Positions 43,559 through 50,889 of a DNA stretch of 50,889 bases are shown here, piece by piece. The stretch spans positions 1-50,889 of the forward strand of contig CAMAZP010000024.1 of the NCBI GenBank assembly GCA_945863605.1, read 5' to 3'. The first letter of the stretch is position 1. Each line of letters begins with the position of its first letter. Under the pieces are notes generated by a model. The model had not been told where the DNA came from and did not search any database. It worked only from the letters and a program-made list of their open reading frames with translations. This stretch comes from Chitinophaga pinensis (GTDB lineage Bacteria > Bacteroidota > Bacteroidia > Flavobacteriales_D > Crocinitomicaceae). Position numbers and translations under genes: made by a program.

Positions 43559-44307
43559 TTGTTGTTGTAAATTTGTTCTGAGACCATTCCAAAACGACGT
43601 TCTCTTTGTTGGTATGCTAAAATTGCACTAAATAAATCGTCTCTTCTAAAGTCTGGCCAATGTGTTTCAGTGAAGTAAAATTCGGAATAAGCTAGTTGCC
43701 AGAGAAGAAAATTACTGATGCGATGTTCACCACTTGTGCGTATCATTAATTCTGGATCTGGAATACCTTTTGTTGTTAGATGCTCTGAAATTAATTCGTC
43801 TGTGATTTCATCTTCTGAAATTAATCCAGAGGCTCTTTGTTCGGCAATCGTTTTAATTGCTTTTCTGATTTCCCATTTAGCACTATAATTTAATGCCAAA
43901 ATCAAAGTAATTTCTTTATTGTTTTTTGTTGTTTCAATTGCTTCTTTTAGACTATTCGAACAGTTATCTGGTAGTCCATCAATGTCTCCTATTGTTTTAA
44001 ATTTTACACCATTTTCATTCATTTCTTCCATTTCGTTGGTTATCGAATGAACGAGTATATCCATTAAACCGTCGACTTCCTCTTTTGGACGATTCCAGTT
44101 TTCAGTTGAAAAAGCATAAAGTGTTAGGTATTCAACTCCAATTTCTCTTGCAGCTTTAATTGTAGCTCGCACAGAATCAACGCCATTTAAATGACCATAC
44201 AAACGTGCTTCTCCCTGTTGTTTAGCCCATCTTCCGTTACCATCCATAATAACGGCAACATGTTTTGGTATGTTATTTAAATCAACAAGGCTTTTTAAAT
44301 CTTCCAT
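43555..44307 (-). CDS. uppS: Isoprenyl (undecaprenyl) diphosphate synthase
   Basis: The 250-residue cis-prenyltransferase starts MEDLKSLVDLNNIPKHVAVIMDGNGRWAKQQG, with catalytic Asp22 and the DGNGRW motif. LTLYAFSTENWNRPKEEVDGLM and LMIRTSGEHRISNFLLWQLAYSEFYF are further hallmark blocks. The enzyme makes undecaprenyl diphosphate, the lipid carrier for peptidoglycan and other envelope polymers. It is the first gene of an operon with bamA and two skp genes, joined to bamA by an ATGA overlap. Confidence 0.96.
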   Translation of the reverse strand: MEDLKSLVDLNNIPKHVAVIMDGNGRWAKQQGEARLYGHLNGVDSVRATIKAAREIGVEYLTLYAFSTENWNRPKEEVDGLMDILVHSITNEMEEMNENGVKFKTIGDIDGLPDNCSNSLKEAIETTKNNKEITLILALNYSAKWEIRKAIKTIAEQRASGLISEDEITDELISEHLTTKGIPDPELMIRTSGEHRISNFLLWQLAYSEFYFTETHWPDFRRDDLFSAILAYQQRERRFGMVSEQIYNNK

Positions 44308-44388
44308 TGGCTAACGAATTGAACGAAAGTAATTAAACTATCTTGTGTAAACAATTAAAAATTTATCGAACTTAACATGTCTTAACAC

Positions 44389-44420
44389 AAAAAAAGGGAT
44401 ATGGACAACCAAATCCCTTT
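44389..44420 (-). terminator. Rho-independent terminator of the atpD-atpC operon
   Basis: On the minus strand AAAGGGAT pairs with ATCCCTTT across a loop of about 12 nt and a run of seven T follows. It lies about 20 nt after the atpC stop. Confidence 0.78.
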
Positions 44421-44439
44421 AATCTTAAGACTTTTTGAA

Positions 44440-44721
44440 TCACTCAGCTAGAACAATCATTTTGTTATTCATCAACTCAGCTACTCCACCTTTGATTGTT
44501 ATTCTCAACGTGTTTCCTTTGTCAACTTTCACATTTTCGTTCAATTTCGTAGTGTCGAATTTTCCTTCTACTTCTACTTTAACTTCTCCTTGCTTTAAGC
44601 TAGAGATAATTGGCGCGTGATTATTTAATACTTGAAACATACCATCCAAACCAGGAAGAGTAACAGCGATTACTTCTCCAGTGAAAATACTTGCTTCTGG
44701 CGTGATTATTTCTAATTTCAT
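44440..44721 (-). CDS. atpC: ATP synthase F1 epsilon subunit
   Basis: The 93-residue protein holds the N-terminal beta-sandwich of the epsilon subunit (MKLEIITPEASIFTGEVIAVTLPG, GMFQVLNNHAPIISSLKQGEVKV). The C-terminal helical hairpin present in longer homologs is missing, as in other Bacteroidota. It follows atpD by 10 nt and ends about 20 nt before a terminator. It regulates catalysis at the base of the rotor stalk. The other atp genes are not in the window. Confidence 0.93.
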   Translation of the reverse strand: MKLEIITPEASIFTGEVIAVTLPGLDGMFQVLNNHAPIISSLKQGEVKVEVEGKFDTTKLNENVKVDKGNTLRITIKGGVAELMNNKMIVLAE

Positions 44722-44731
44722 TTTTCTTTTT

Positions 44732-46234
<1,503 letters not shown>

Positions 46235-46257
46235 CTAACGCTGTTTAAATTTGGGCG

Positions 46258-46289
46258 CAAATATACGTGTTTTATTTTAGAATTTTCAA
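46258..46289 (-). promoter_or_regulatory. Promoter of atpD (TTG, 21 nt, TATATTTG)
   Basis: On the minus strand a TTG at 46289-46287 is followed after 21 nt by TATATTTG at 46265-46258, close to the Bacteroidota -33/-7 consensus. Transcription would begin near 46253, giving a leader of about 20 nt before the ATG at 46234. This is the best-matched promoter in the window. Confidence 0.55.
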
Positions 46290-46325
46290 GCTTTTATATA
46301 GAAATCGTTTGAAAATTAGATTGGA

Positions 46326-46362
46326 GGGGGATTTGGGGGAGGTTTTTGGGGTGGAAAAGGGG
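46326..46362 (+). other. Putative G-quadruplex-forming sequence
   Basis: Four G tracts of 5, 5, 4 and 4 bases (46326-46330, 46335-46339, 46348-46351, 46359-46362) are separated by loops of 4, 8 and 7 bases. This fits an intramolecular G-quadruplex on the plus strand, which is the template strand for atpD, about 40-75 nt upstream of the atpD promoter elements. The motif is seen; folding is not shown. Confidence 0.5.
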
Positions 46363-46474
46363 AGGAATGATTAGTGGCGTTCTTCTTAAAAGTTGATGTA
46401 AGGTTAGTTGTGGATTGAAAAAAAGGAAGGAATGAGGTTTTTGAGGTTTGTTTTGGGGGATTTATAAAGTTTCT

Positions 46475-46530
46475 CAACTAGGAGACTCGGGCTTCTCGGT
46501 TGTGGTTGTTCAGCCCGTGGCTTTTAGTTG
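46475..46530. repeat. Long imperfect inverted repeat (19-bp arms, 18-nt loop)
   Basis: The outer arms CAACTA (46475-46480) and TAGTTG (46525-46530) and the inner arms CGGGCT (46488-46493) and AGCCCG (46512-46517) pair perfectly. The two 7-nt segments between them face each other and also pair partly. It lies 3' of the small membrane-protein gene and upstream of atpD. It could be a bidirectional terminator, a REP/MITE-type element or a recombination site of attC type; none can be proven here. Confidence 0.55.
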
Positions 46531-46583
46531 ATGTTATGTATATTTTCTTTCCAATCAAATCAATGTCTTTTCAATAATTACAA

Positions 46584-46982
46584 TTACCATTTATAGAAAT
46601 TATATTTCTTTTTGACATTATCATTCCAAAAACACTCTTCTACTTCAACAGTTTGAGGGTTCTTTGTTGAATAATTAATTATTATTGTATCACCTATCTT
46701 TTTCACATATTGACAATTATCTGCTATGAATTCACTGGAGTAGATAGTTTTTTTGTTAATGTAGAATTTTACTTTAAGGAATTGATCATGTCGTCTTCTA
46801 AATGAATCTGTGACAACAGCCCAAGTATTTTCAGTATTCTCAAGTTCGTTTTCTCTTTTTAATTCTTTATAAACGACATAACTGATAAGTAATAACATTA
46901 AGACTAATAGTAAATAATTATTTCTCTTATCTTTTTTGGATGGAGGAGATGTGTGAATTTGTTTCCAATCTACTATTGTCAT
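46584..46982 (-). CDS. Small single-pass membrane protein, unknown function (DUF3592-like beta region)
   Basis: The 132-residue protein has a short cytosolic N-terminus (MTIVDWKQIHTSPPSKKDKR), one transmembrane segment at about 24-40 (YLLLVLMLLLISYVVY), a charged helix, and a soluble beta-rich part (TWAVVTDSFRRRHDQFLKVKFYINKK, IGDTIIINYSTKNPQTVEV). The last part has the feel of DUF3592-type domains but this is weak. It lies between a long hairpin on its 3' side and the restriction endonuclease gene on its 5' side, in a region of accessory character. It may be a cargo gene. Confidence 0.55.
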   Translation of the reverse strand: MTIVDWKQIHTSPPSKKDKRNNYLLLVLMLLLISYVVYKELKRENELENTENTWAVVTDSFRRRHDQFLKVKFYINKKTIYSSEFIADNCQYVKKIGDTIIINYSTKNPQTVEVEECFWNDNVKKKYNFYKW

Positions 46983-47100
46983 TTCATTTCATTTACTTAG
47001 CAATTATACATAACTGATATATTCTCGAAACAATCTTACGCCTAGCCATTTCAAATTAATTTGCTTCTCGAAAATACACATTCTTAGTATCAATTTCGTT

Positions 47101-47724
47101 TTATTTCAACAGATTTACTTTTTCTTCAGTTATTATTTGGTTACTTTCAATTACTTTAACAGTTGGCGGTTCAGAAAATTCAAATTCTTTTAATTCTGAT
47201 ATAAGTTGGTTAAATTCTTCTGTTGTAGCAACAATTACATCATCAAGTCCTATAACATCTCCACTTTTTATTTTAGCTTTTACACTTTTTGCTTCCTTTT
47301 CTTCTAGGGTAATCAAGTAGCTTAATGCTTTTCTGTGGACATATTTTAAAGCTATTGCTTCCAAATCAGCTTGTTTATACCTTTCTCTTAAACTTGTTTT
47401 TACGCTCCAACATATTGGTCCTCTTTCTGCTGTATAAAACATTAAGTCATAAATTACATTTGGAACAAATGCAACTTTTGCACTCATATAAATAGGTAAA
47501 ATCCCTTCTCTAACGCAAAGGGTTGCTAAAATATATTCGAATACTTTTCCATTTAAATTGTTGTTACTTTCAGTGTGATTTTTAAAAGCGTTCCAATATT
47601 TTTGGATATATTCTGATGGCTTTTCATACTCAACTTCTAAAAAATTTGGGAACAAACTATCAAATACTAATTCTGCTTTATTGTCTTTTCCAATTGTTAT
47701 GCTAAGTTCGTTTAATTTACCCAT
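47101..47724 (-). CDS. Putative type II restriction endonuclease
   Basis: This 207-residue protein is translated through a 1-nt overlap (TAATG) with the C5 methyltransferase gene, the usual arrangement of a type II R-M pair. NNLNGKVFEYILATLCVREG supplies Glu63, VIYDLMFYTAERGPICWSVKTSLRERYKQADLEA supplies Asp93 and SVK (107-109) with a following Thr-Ser and Arg. This looks like a PD-(D/E)xK nuclease in which the usual Glu of ExK is Ser; related variants such as the CKT..R motif of EcoRII-type enzymes exist. The C-terminus is acidic and helical. Recognition sequence unknown. A transport or regulatory role is unlikely. Confidence 0.68.
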   Translation of the reverse strand: MGKLNELSITIGKDNKAELVFDSLFPNFLEVEYEKPSEYIQKYWNAFKNHTESNNNLNGKVFEYILATLCVREGILPIYMSAKVAFVPNVIYDLMFYTAERGPICWSVKTSLRERYKQADLEAIALKYVHRKALSYLITLEEKEAKSVKAKIKSGDVIGLDDVIVATTEEFNQLISELKEFEFSEPPTVKVIESNQIITEEKVNLLK

Positions 47725-48989
47725 TATTTGATATTTAATAATTTTAAGATCTCATTAGCAGTCGCTTGAACGGCAGGAACAGCAACAGAATTACCGAATT
47801 GTTTATAAGCGGATGCATCTGCAACAGGAATAATAAATTCGTCAGGAAACCCTTGTAATCTTGCCCATTCTCGTGGTGTCATTTTTCTTATTCCTTCGCG
47901 GTTTACAGTGCCTTTTATATGGGTTGTTGGGGTAAAATCAGTAATTCTCTTGTCAAGAACTAAATTTCTTTCTCTACCCATTCCACCAACAACTATAGCA
48001 TTACTAATCCCATCATCAGGAATTATTGCGTAACCAAAACCATTTCCTTTTCCTTCGTGTCGTGCTTTATGATTGATTAATGTTTGAACATATTGAGTTG
48101 ATAGAAAATATTTTGTAGCTGGAACCTTTTTTTCTTTAATCGATGCAAAAGTTACTTTTTTGTTTGTTGGAGCAGGGTACTCAAAGTTTTCAATTCCTAA
48201 ATCTTTTCTAAATCCAACGATATAAATTCTTTCTCTATTTTGTGGAACTCCAAAATCCCTTGCGTTAACAACCTGAGGTTCAGGAACAAAATAACCCAAA
48301 TCATTTCTCAATACATTTAAGATTGTTGCAAGTGTTTTTCCACCGTTATGATTTCGTAAACCTTTAACGTTTTCAAGAAAAATTGCTTTAGGTTGTTTCC
48401 TTTTTATTATTTCTGCAACATCAAAAAATAAAGTTCCTCTTGTATCTTCAAAACCACCACGTTTACCAGCGATTGAAAATGCTTGACAAGGAAAACCAGC
48501 ACAAAGCAAGTCGAATCCATTTGGGATAAATGCTTTTGTTTCTTCTTTTGTAATGTCACCAAAAGGTCTTTCACCAAAATTAGCTTTATAAGTGCGCTTT
48601 GCATCTTTGTCCCATTCGCTTGTAAAAACGCATTTACCACCTAAGTTTTGTATTGCTAAACGAAATCCTCCTATTCCAGCAAATAAATCTATAAACTTAA
48701 ATTTTGAATTTTCAACGGGAGGAAAAGGAATATCAAAAGTGTCAAAAATCCCATACTGTAAAGCTTCTTCAGCTACAATATTTGTTATTTCTTCATTCGG
48801 ATATTTATAGGATAAAATCTCTTTTGTATATTTAATTGCATCTTTTCTGAAGAATTGTGAAACACCATTTTTATTGTTGTGTATGAAATGTGTAATAATC
48901 GCCTCTTTGTTATTTTCAATTTCACCAATTTTGATTTTGTATTCTTTTTCAAATACTTTTTCGAGCGAAATTTTCTCTTTAATTTTCAT
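47724..48989 (-). CDS. DNA (cytosine-5-)-methyltransferase of a type II R-M system
   Basis: The 421-residue enzyme has all the core C5 motifs: I FIDLFAGIGGFRLA (99-112), IV GFPCQAFSIAG with catalytic Cys168, VI LENVKG (205-210), VIII QNRERIYIVG (250-259), IX REWARLQGFP (373-382) and X KQFGNSVAVPA (396-406). Residues 1-95 are an extra N-terminal region, helical, of unknown role. The target-recognition domain lies between motifs VIII and IX. A GGAG sequence (48997-49000) 7 nt upstream of the ATG is a Shine-Dalgarno-like element, unusual among the neighbouring genes and consistent with acquisition from elsewhere. It protects host DNA from the nuclease encoded just downstream. Confidence 0.95.
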   Translation of the reverse strand: MKIKEKISLEKVFEKEYKIKIGEIENNKEAIITHFIHNNKNGVSQFFRKDAIKYTKEILSYKYPNEEITNIVAEEALQYGIFDTFDIPFPPVENSKFKFIDLFAGIGGFRLAIQNLGGKCVFTSEWDKDAKRTYKANFGERPFGDITKEETKAFIPNGFDLLCAGFPCQAFSIAGKRGGFEDTRGTLFFDVAEIIKRKQPKAIFLENVKGLRNHNGGKTLATILNVLRNDLGYFVPEPQVVNARDFGVPQNRERIYIVGFRKDLGIENFEYPAPTNKKVTFASIKEKKVPATKYFLSTQYVQTLINHKARHEGKGNGFGYAIIPDDGISNAIVVGGMGRERNLVLDKRITDFTPTTHIKGTVNREGIRKMTPREWARLQGFPDEFIIPVADASAYKQFGNSVAVPAVQATANEILKLLNIK

Positions 48990-49247
48990 TTTTATTCTCC
49001 AATAAAATATTAAGTTGCTAAATTAAGAAATTACTTCAGAAATTCTTGTTTGAATTTATTCGGATTTACAGTAATTTCAATGTTTTCAAATATGAAAATT
49101 AGTTTCAGTAAAGGACTTTTTCAGTCGAATTTGGACATATTTGTTTACAAACCAATTACCACTTCATAAATGCGACAATGTCCAAATTGTTTAATCTATA
49201 TATCAATGATGGTATTCTAAGAATAATACCCTACTTTTTTATTTGAA

Positions 49248-49412
49248 TCAATTAATTTCTGATGTAGTATAACTCACACTCCTCCCACCATCAGCTGATT
49301 GTTTTAAAATTCCTTTTTCAATCAAGTCTTTTATGTCTCTTAATGCGGTATCACTTGAAGTTTTGGTGATTTTTGCCCACTTTGAAGATTTGAGTTTTCC
49401 TTCAAAACCATT
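49248..49412 (-). pseudogene. Relic of the C-terminal winged helix of a Fic-like protein (copy A)
   Basis: Without any start codon, the minus strand reads NGFEGKLKSSKWAKITK, then TSSDTALRDIKDLIEKGIL and GGRSVSYTTSEIN before a stop at 49250-49248. This is the wHTH tail typical of DUF4172-containing Fic family proteins. Upstream the frame is stopped by TAA at 49415-49413, so only the tail is left. A 68-bp part (49269-49336) recurs at 50230-50297 with 4 mismatches. No Fic catalytic motif (HPFxxGNGR) is present in the window. Confidence 0.7.
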
Positions 49413-49458
49413 TTAATATTAAGCACTAACAAATACCAAAAAATCCATTTCGCGCTTG
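49409..49458 (-). repeat. Decayed copy of the 3' end of the right-edge gene (copy A)
   Basis: This 50-bp segment matches 50377-50426 at all but 7 positions. In one frame it encodes ASAKWIFWYL, the counterpart of the intact SSAKWILGYL end of the gene at the right edge, but without the stop codon. It lies directly upstream of the Fic relic, in the same order as in copy B. Confidence 0.65.
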
Positions 49459-49490
49459 CCTTTGTTAGTTGACACCCAAAGTGTAATTTT

Positions 49491-49768
49491 TTATTTGTCT
49501 CCGTAGTGTCCCCAAAATGATAGAACCATTACAACAACTCTATTTTCTTGAATTCTGTAAATTAGTCTATGATTGTCGGTTAATCTTCTTGACCAAGTCG
49601 GTATTTCGTAGTACTTCAATTGTTCGGGTTTTCCAGTGCCAGTTTTAGGATGCTCTCTTAGTTCGTCTAATAATTTGTCAATTTTTATCAAAACTTTTTG
49701 TCACCTGATTTCTTAAACTTTTCAATGTCTTTTATTGCATCTATAGTTAATTCGATAGTATAACTCAT
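49491..49768 (-). pseudogene. yoeB: YoeB-family toxin, frameshifted
   Basis: The N-terminal frame starts at ATG 49768-49766 (MSYTIELTIDAIKDIEKF) and stops at TGA 49690-49688; a 1-nt shift then continues as LIKIDKLLDELREHPKTGTG to LSFWGHYGDK, the complete YoeB C-terminus including WSRRLTDNHRLIYRI. The break lies in CAAAAAGTTTTGA, which contains runs of five A and four T, so a 1-nt insertion or a sequencing error is likely. YoeB toxins are ribosome-dependent mRNA endonucleases. The ATG overlaps the antitoxin stop by 4 nt (ATGA). As read, no full toxin is made unless frameshifting occurs. Confidence 0.8.
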
Positions 49769-49989
49769 AGTCCTAAAAACTCCTTTTGTTTTTCTTTAGA
49801 CAATGGTTTTGTATTTCCATTTTCTGCTTGATTAATTGACTTATCAATTTTAGCAAAAAAATCTCTCTCACTCAATAAAGCTTCATCTTTTGTCGTTGCA
49901 ATCTCAAAACGAACTTTCATTTCTTCCAATAAAGATTTTAACAAGGATTTTTGCTTTGCATTTCTTGGATAAATTGTTATTCTGTCCAT
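49765..49989 (-). CDS. DUF2683-family antitoxin of the YoeB module
   Basis: The ATG at 49989 gives 74 residues: MDRITIYPRNAKQKSLLKSL, then EEMKVRFEIATTKDEALLSERD and a helical Lys/Glu tail ending KEKQKEFLGL. The first strand pattern is DUF2683, a family I recall as antitoxin of Bacteroidota YoeB/RelE-type toxins. ATG codons at 50037 and 50016 are excluded because a -7 element (50017-50024) lies between or on top of them. It overlaps the toxin gene by 4 nt, as in other type II modules, and would repress its own promoter. Confidence 0.72.
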   Translation of the reverse strand: MDRITIYPRNAKQKSLLKSLLEEMKVRFEIATTKDEALLSERDFFAKIDKSINQAENGNTKPLSKEKQKEFLGL

Positions 49990-50016
49990 TGCTTTTTGAT
50001 TGATTAATGACTTCAT

Positions 50017-50024
50017 CAAAGATA
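50017..50024 (-). promoter_or_regulatory. -7 element TATCTTTG of the toxin-antitoxin operon
   Basis: The minus strand reads TATCTTTG, matching TAnnTTTG, 27 nt before the antitoxin ATG at 49989. TTTG and TTG candidates lie 15 and 23 nt upstream. It sets the antitoxin start. Confidence 0.45.
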
Positions 50025-50229
50025 CAATTTTTGTCAAATCAAAAATTCAATTGTAATCGAATTTTTCTTGTCTGGTTTTTACTAACTTAAAACATTCCCA
50101 AAACTTTATTTCCCCAAGAACAACTTTTTCAGAACACTTCTCAAAAGTTGTTTTGATGTTATCGTTTCCAAAAATGCACTTTCTCCACAAAAAAATCTCT
50201 CTTTTCAAAAATCACACAATAACCAACTC

Positions 50230-50297
50230 ATAATTTACACTCCTCCCACCTTCAGCTTATTGTTTTAAAATTCCTTTTTCAATCAAGTCTTTTATGT
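50230..50297 (-). pseudogene. Relic of the Fic-like C-terminus (copy B)
   Basis: The minus strand reads IKDLIEKGILKQ, an in-frame TAA, then AEGGRSVNYEL, identical in layout to copy A (49269-49336) with 4 mismatches in 68 bp. The premature stop and the absence of any upstream open frame show that it is dead. Its C-terminal residues are nearer to the canonical Fic tail than those of copy A, so the two copies have decayed independently. Confidence 0.7.
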
Positions 50298-50340
50298 TAG
50301 TAATTTATCTTTTTTATTCGGTATTTTTAAAAATTATTCA

Positions 50341-50380
50341 CCGCAAATTTGCGGAGATTAGAATGCGTTTTCACCGCATT
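50341..50380. terminator. Palindrome and hairpin 3' of the right-edge gene
   Basis: A 14-bp perfect palindrome (CCGCAAATTTGCGG, 50341-50354) is followed by AATGCG (50362-50367) pairing with CGCATT (50375-50380). Both lie within 15-55 nt of the stop of the minus-strand gene at 50395, in a position to act as a terminator, but the T tracts are interrupted. Confidence 0.35.
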
Positions 50381-50394
50381 TTATTCTTAAGCTC

Positions 50395-50889
50395 TTACAA
50401 ATATCCCAAAATCCATTTCGCGCTTGAAATTTTTGCCAATTGCGTTTTCGTTAAAATTAATTCAAATGCTTGTGATTGACCTTCGAAAAAGTAGAGTTTG
50501 ATTCCATCTTTGTGAAACGAAAATTGCTGTGCTCCGCTAAACAAAAAATCGGGTTTGTTGCAATCAATTCTAATATCAGGATTGTCTTGAATGGCTTCCA
50601 CAATTACTTTCTGGTAAATAGGACTGAAGGTGTTAAAAAGGTCAGTAAAAGCAACTTTTTTATAAGTTCCACTAGCCTGTAAAACCCAATTTGAAACTTC
50701 TAAATATCCATTAGAACCGCCGTCGTTTTTACCATAATCGAGTTGAACTGTTGGTGGCTCTGTAATAGATAAACTTATCGTTTTTGATGTTACAATTTCT
50801 GCTTTGAAATAGTTGTTTTCTCCATATCTCTTTCCTCTGACACCATTGATAACTGCACTTTTATTTCCTTGAATCTGACTCCAATAAGT
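50395..50889 (-). CDS. Unknown protein, C-terminal 164 residues (runs off the right edge)
   Basis: The frame is open from 50889 to a TAA at 50397-50395, so the N-terminus is outside the window; a shorter frame from an internal GTG at 50619 is not needed. Recognisable stretches are GVRGKRYGENNYFKAEIVTS, AFTDLFNTFSPIYQKVIVEA, FLFSGAQQFSFHKDGIKLYF and the end LAKISSAKWILGYL. The mix of strands with a hydrophobic helix recalls DUF3298/RsiV-type domains, but this is weak. A decayed copy of its last 50 bp lies at 49409-49458. Function unknown. Confidence 0.6.
   Translation of the reverse strand, partial: TYWSQIQGNKSAVINGVRGKRYGENNYFKAEIVTSKTISLSITEPPTVQLDYGKNDGGSNGYLEVSNWVLQASGTYKKVAFTDLFNTFSPIYQKVIVEAIQDNPDIRIDCNKPDFLFSGAQQFSFHKDGIKLYFFEGQSQAFELILTKTQLAKISSAKWILGYL

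Larger units (their letters stand above)
46266..46583. other. Gene-free accessory boundary: G-rich stretch plus long hairpin
   Basis: This 318-bp stretch contains no credible gene. It holds the -33 part of the atpD promoter, a strongly G-rich plus-strand tract with a G-quadruplex pattern (46326-46362), a purine-rich middle (GGAAGGAATGAGG-like), and a long imperfect hairpin (46475-46530). Its base composition differs sharply from the surrounding AT-rich sequence and it marks the start of the accessory region. Confidence 0.55.
50038..50394. other. Gene-free stretch with a second Fic relic and two hairpins
   Basis: No intact gene is present. Positions 50038-50229 are AT-rich with nothing recognised. 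Then come the Fic tail relic copy B (50230-50297), AT-rich filler, the perfect palindrome CCGCAAATTTGCGG (50341-50354) and an AATGCG/CGCATT hairpin (50362-50380) just 3' of the right-edge gene. Confidence 0.6.

Noticed and set aside
49990..50037. Longer N-terminus of the antitoxin
   Set aside because: A TATCTTTG -7 element lies within this stretch, so the upstream ATG codons would not be transcribed or would be at the very 5' end.
46300..50889. Prophage or insertion sequence
   Set aside because: No transposase, integrase, capsid or terminase motifs were found in any frame; only R-M, toxin-antitoxin and relics.

Overview
The window looks like a chromosomal segment of a low-GC member of the Bacteroidota, most likely order Flavobacteriales (a Fluviicola/Crocinitomicaceae-like organism would fit; this is inference from gene content, not a database match). 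The supporting signs are secreted proteins with C-terminal type IX secretion sorting domains (PhoD-like phosphatase, a PKD protein, an MbnP-like protein), Bacteroidota-specific families (DUF2480, DUF3078), near absence of Shine-Dalgarno sequences, and recurrent TAnnTTTG -7 promoter elements.

Layout. 1-319: the N-terminal part of a DUF2480 protein runs off the left edge. 513-10190: a glycan-related locus made of a tight five-gene minus-strand operon (clan GH-A-like hydrolase, two outer-membrane barrel proteins, a surface lipoprotein, a CBM9-like secreted protein) divergent from a GH3 beta-glucosidase; no SusC/SusD pair is present. 10271-22874: housekeeping and conserved genes (cysS, a YyaL/DUF255 thioredoxin-fold protein, a PhoD-like phosphatase, thiL, an S41-like peptidase, a 16-residue-repeat protein, a small lipoprotein, a TIGR01777 epimerase, a PIN-PhoH ATPase, an MDR oxidoreductase). 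23049-28645: a large TPR protein followed after 1 nt by an outer-membrane barrel, divergent from ftsE. 28921-38982: a T9SS cargo protein, a MazG-like pyrophosphohydrolase overlapping a degenerate helicase-like domain, a long RluA-type pseudouridine synthase, an operon of methyltransferase, MbnP-like and MauG/MbnH-like genes, rpiB, DUF3078 and DUF3089 proteins. 39022-46234: murI, the envelope-assembly operon uppS-bamA-skp-skp with a clear terminator, and atpD-atpC with a terminator and a good promoter.

46266-50889 is accessory. It begins with a G-rich stretch and a long imperfect hairpin upstream of atpD, then a small membrane protein, a type II restriction-modification pair (C5 methyltransferase plus a putative nuclease translated through a TAATG overlap), and a DUF2683/YoeB toxin-antitoxin pair whose toxin is broken by a 1-nt frameshift. 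The toxin-antitoxin pair lies between two decayed copies of the same module: the C-terminal winged helix of a Fic-like protein plus the 3' end of an unknown gene whose intact copy runs off the right edge.

No tRNA, rRNA, CRISPR array, transposase or prophage gene was recognised. The most interesting items are the SusCD-less glycan operon, the MbnP/MauG-like (copper/kynurenine) pair carrying a T9SS tail, the degenerate helicase domain coupled to MazG, and the repeat-flanked toxin-antitoxin locus.
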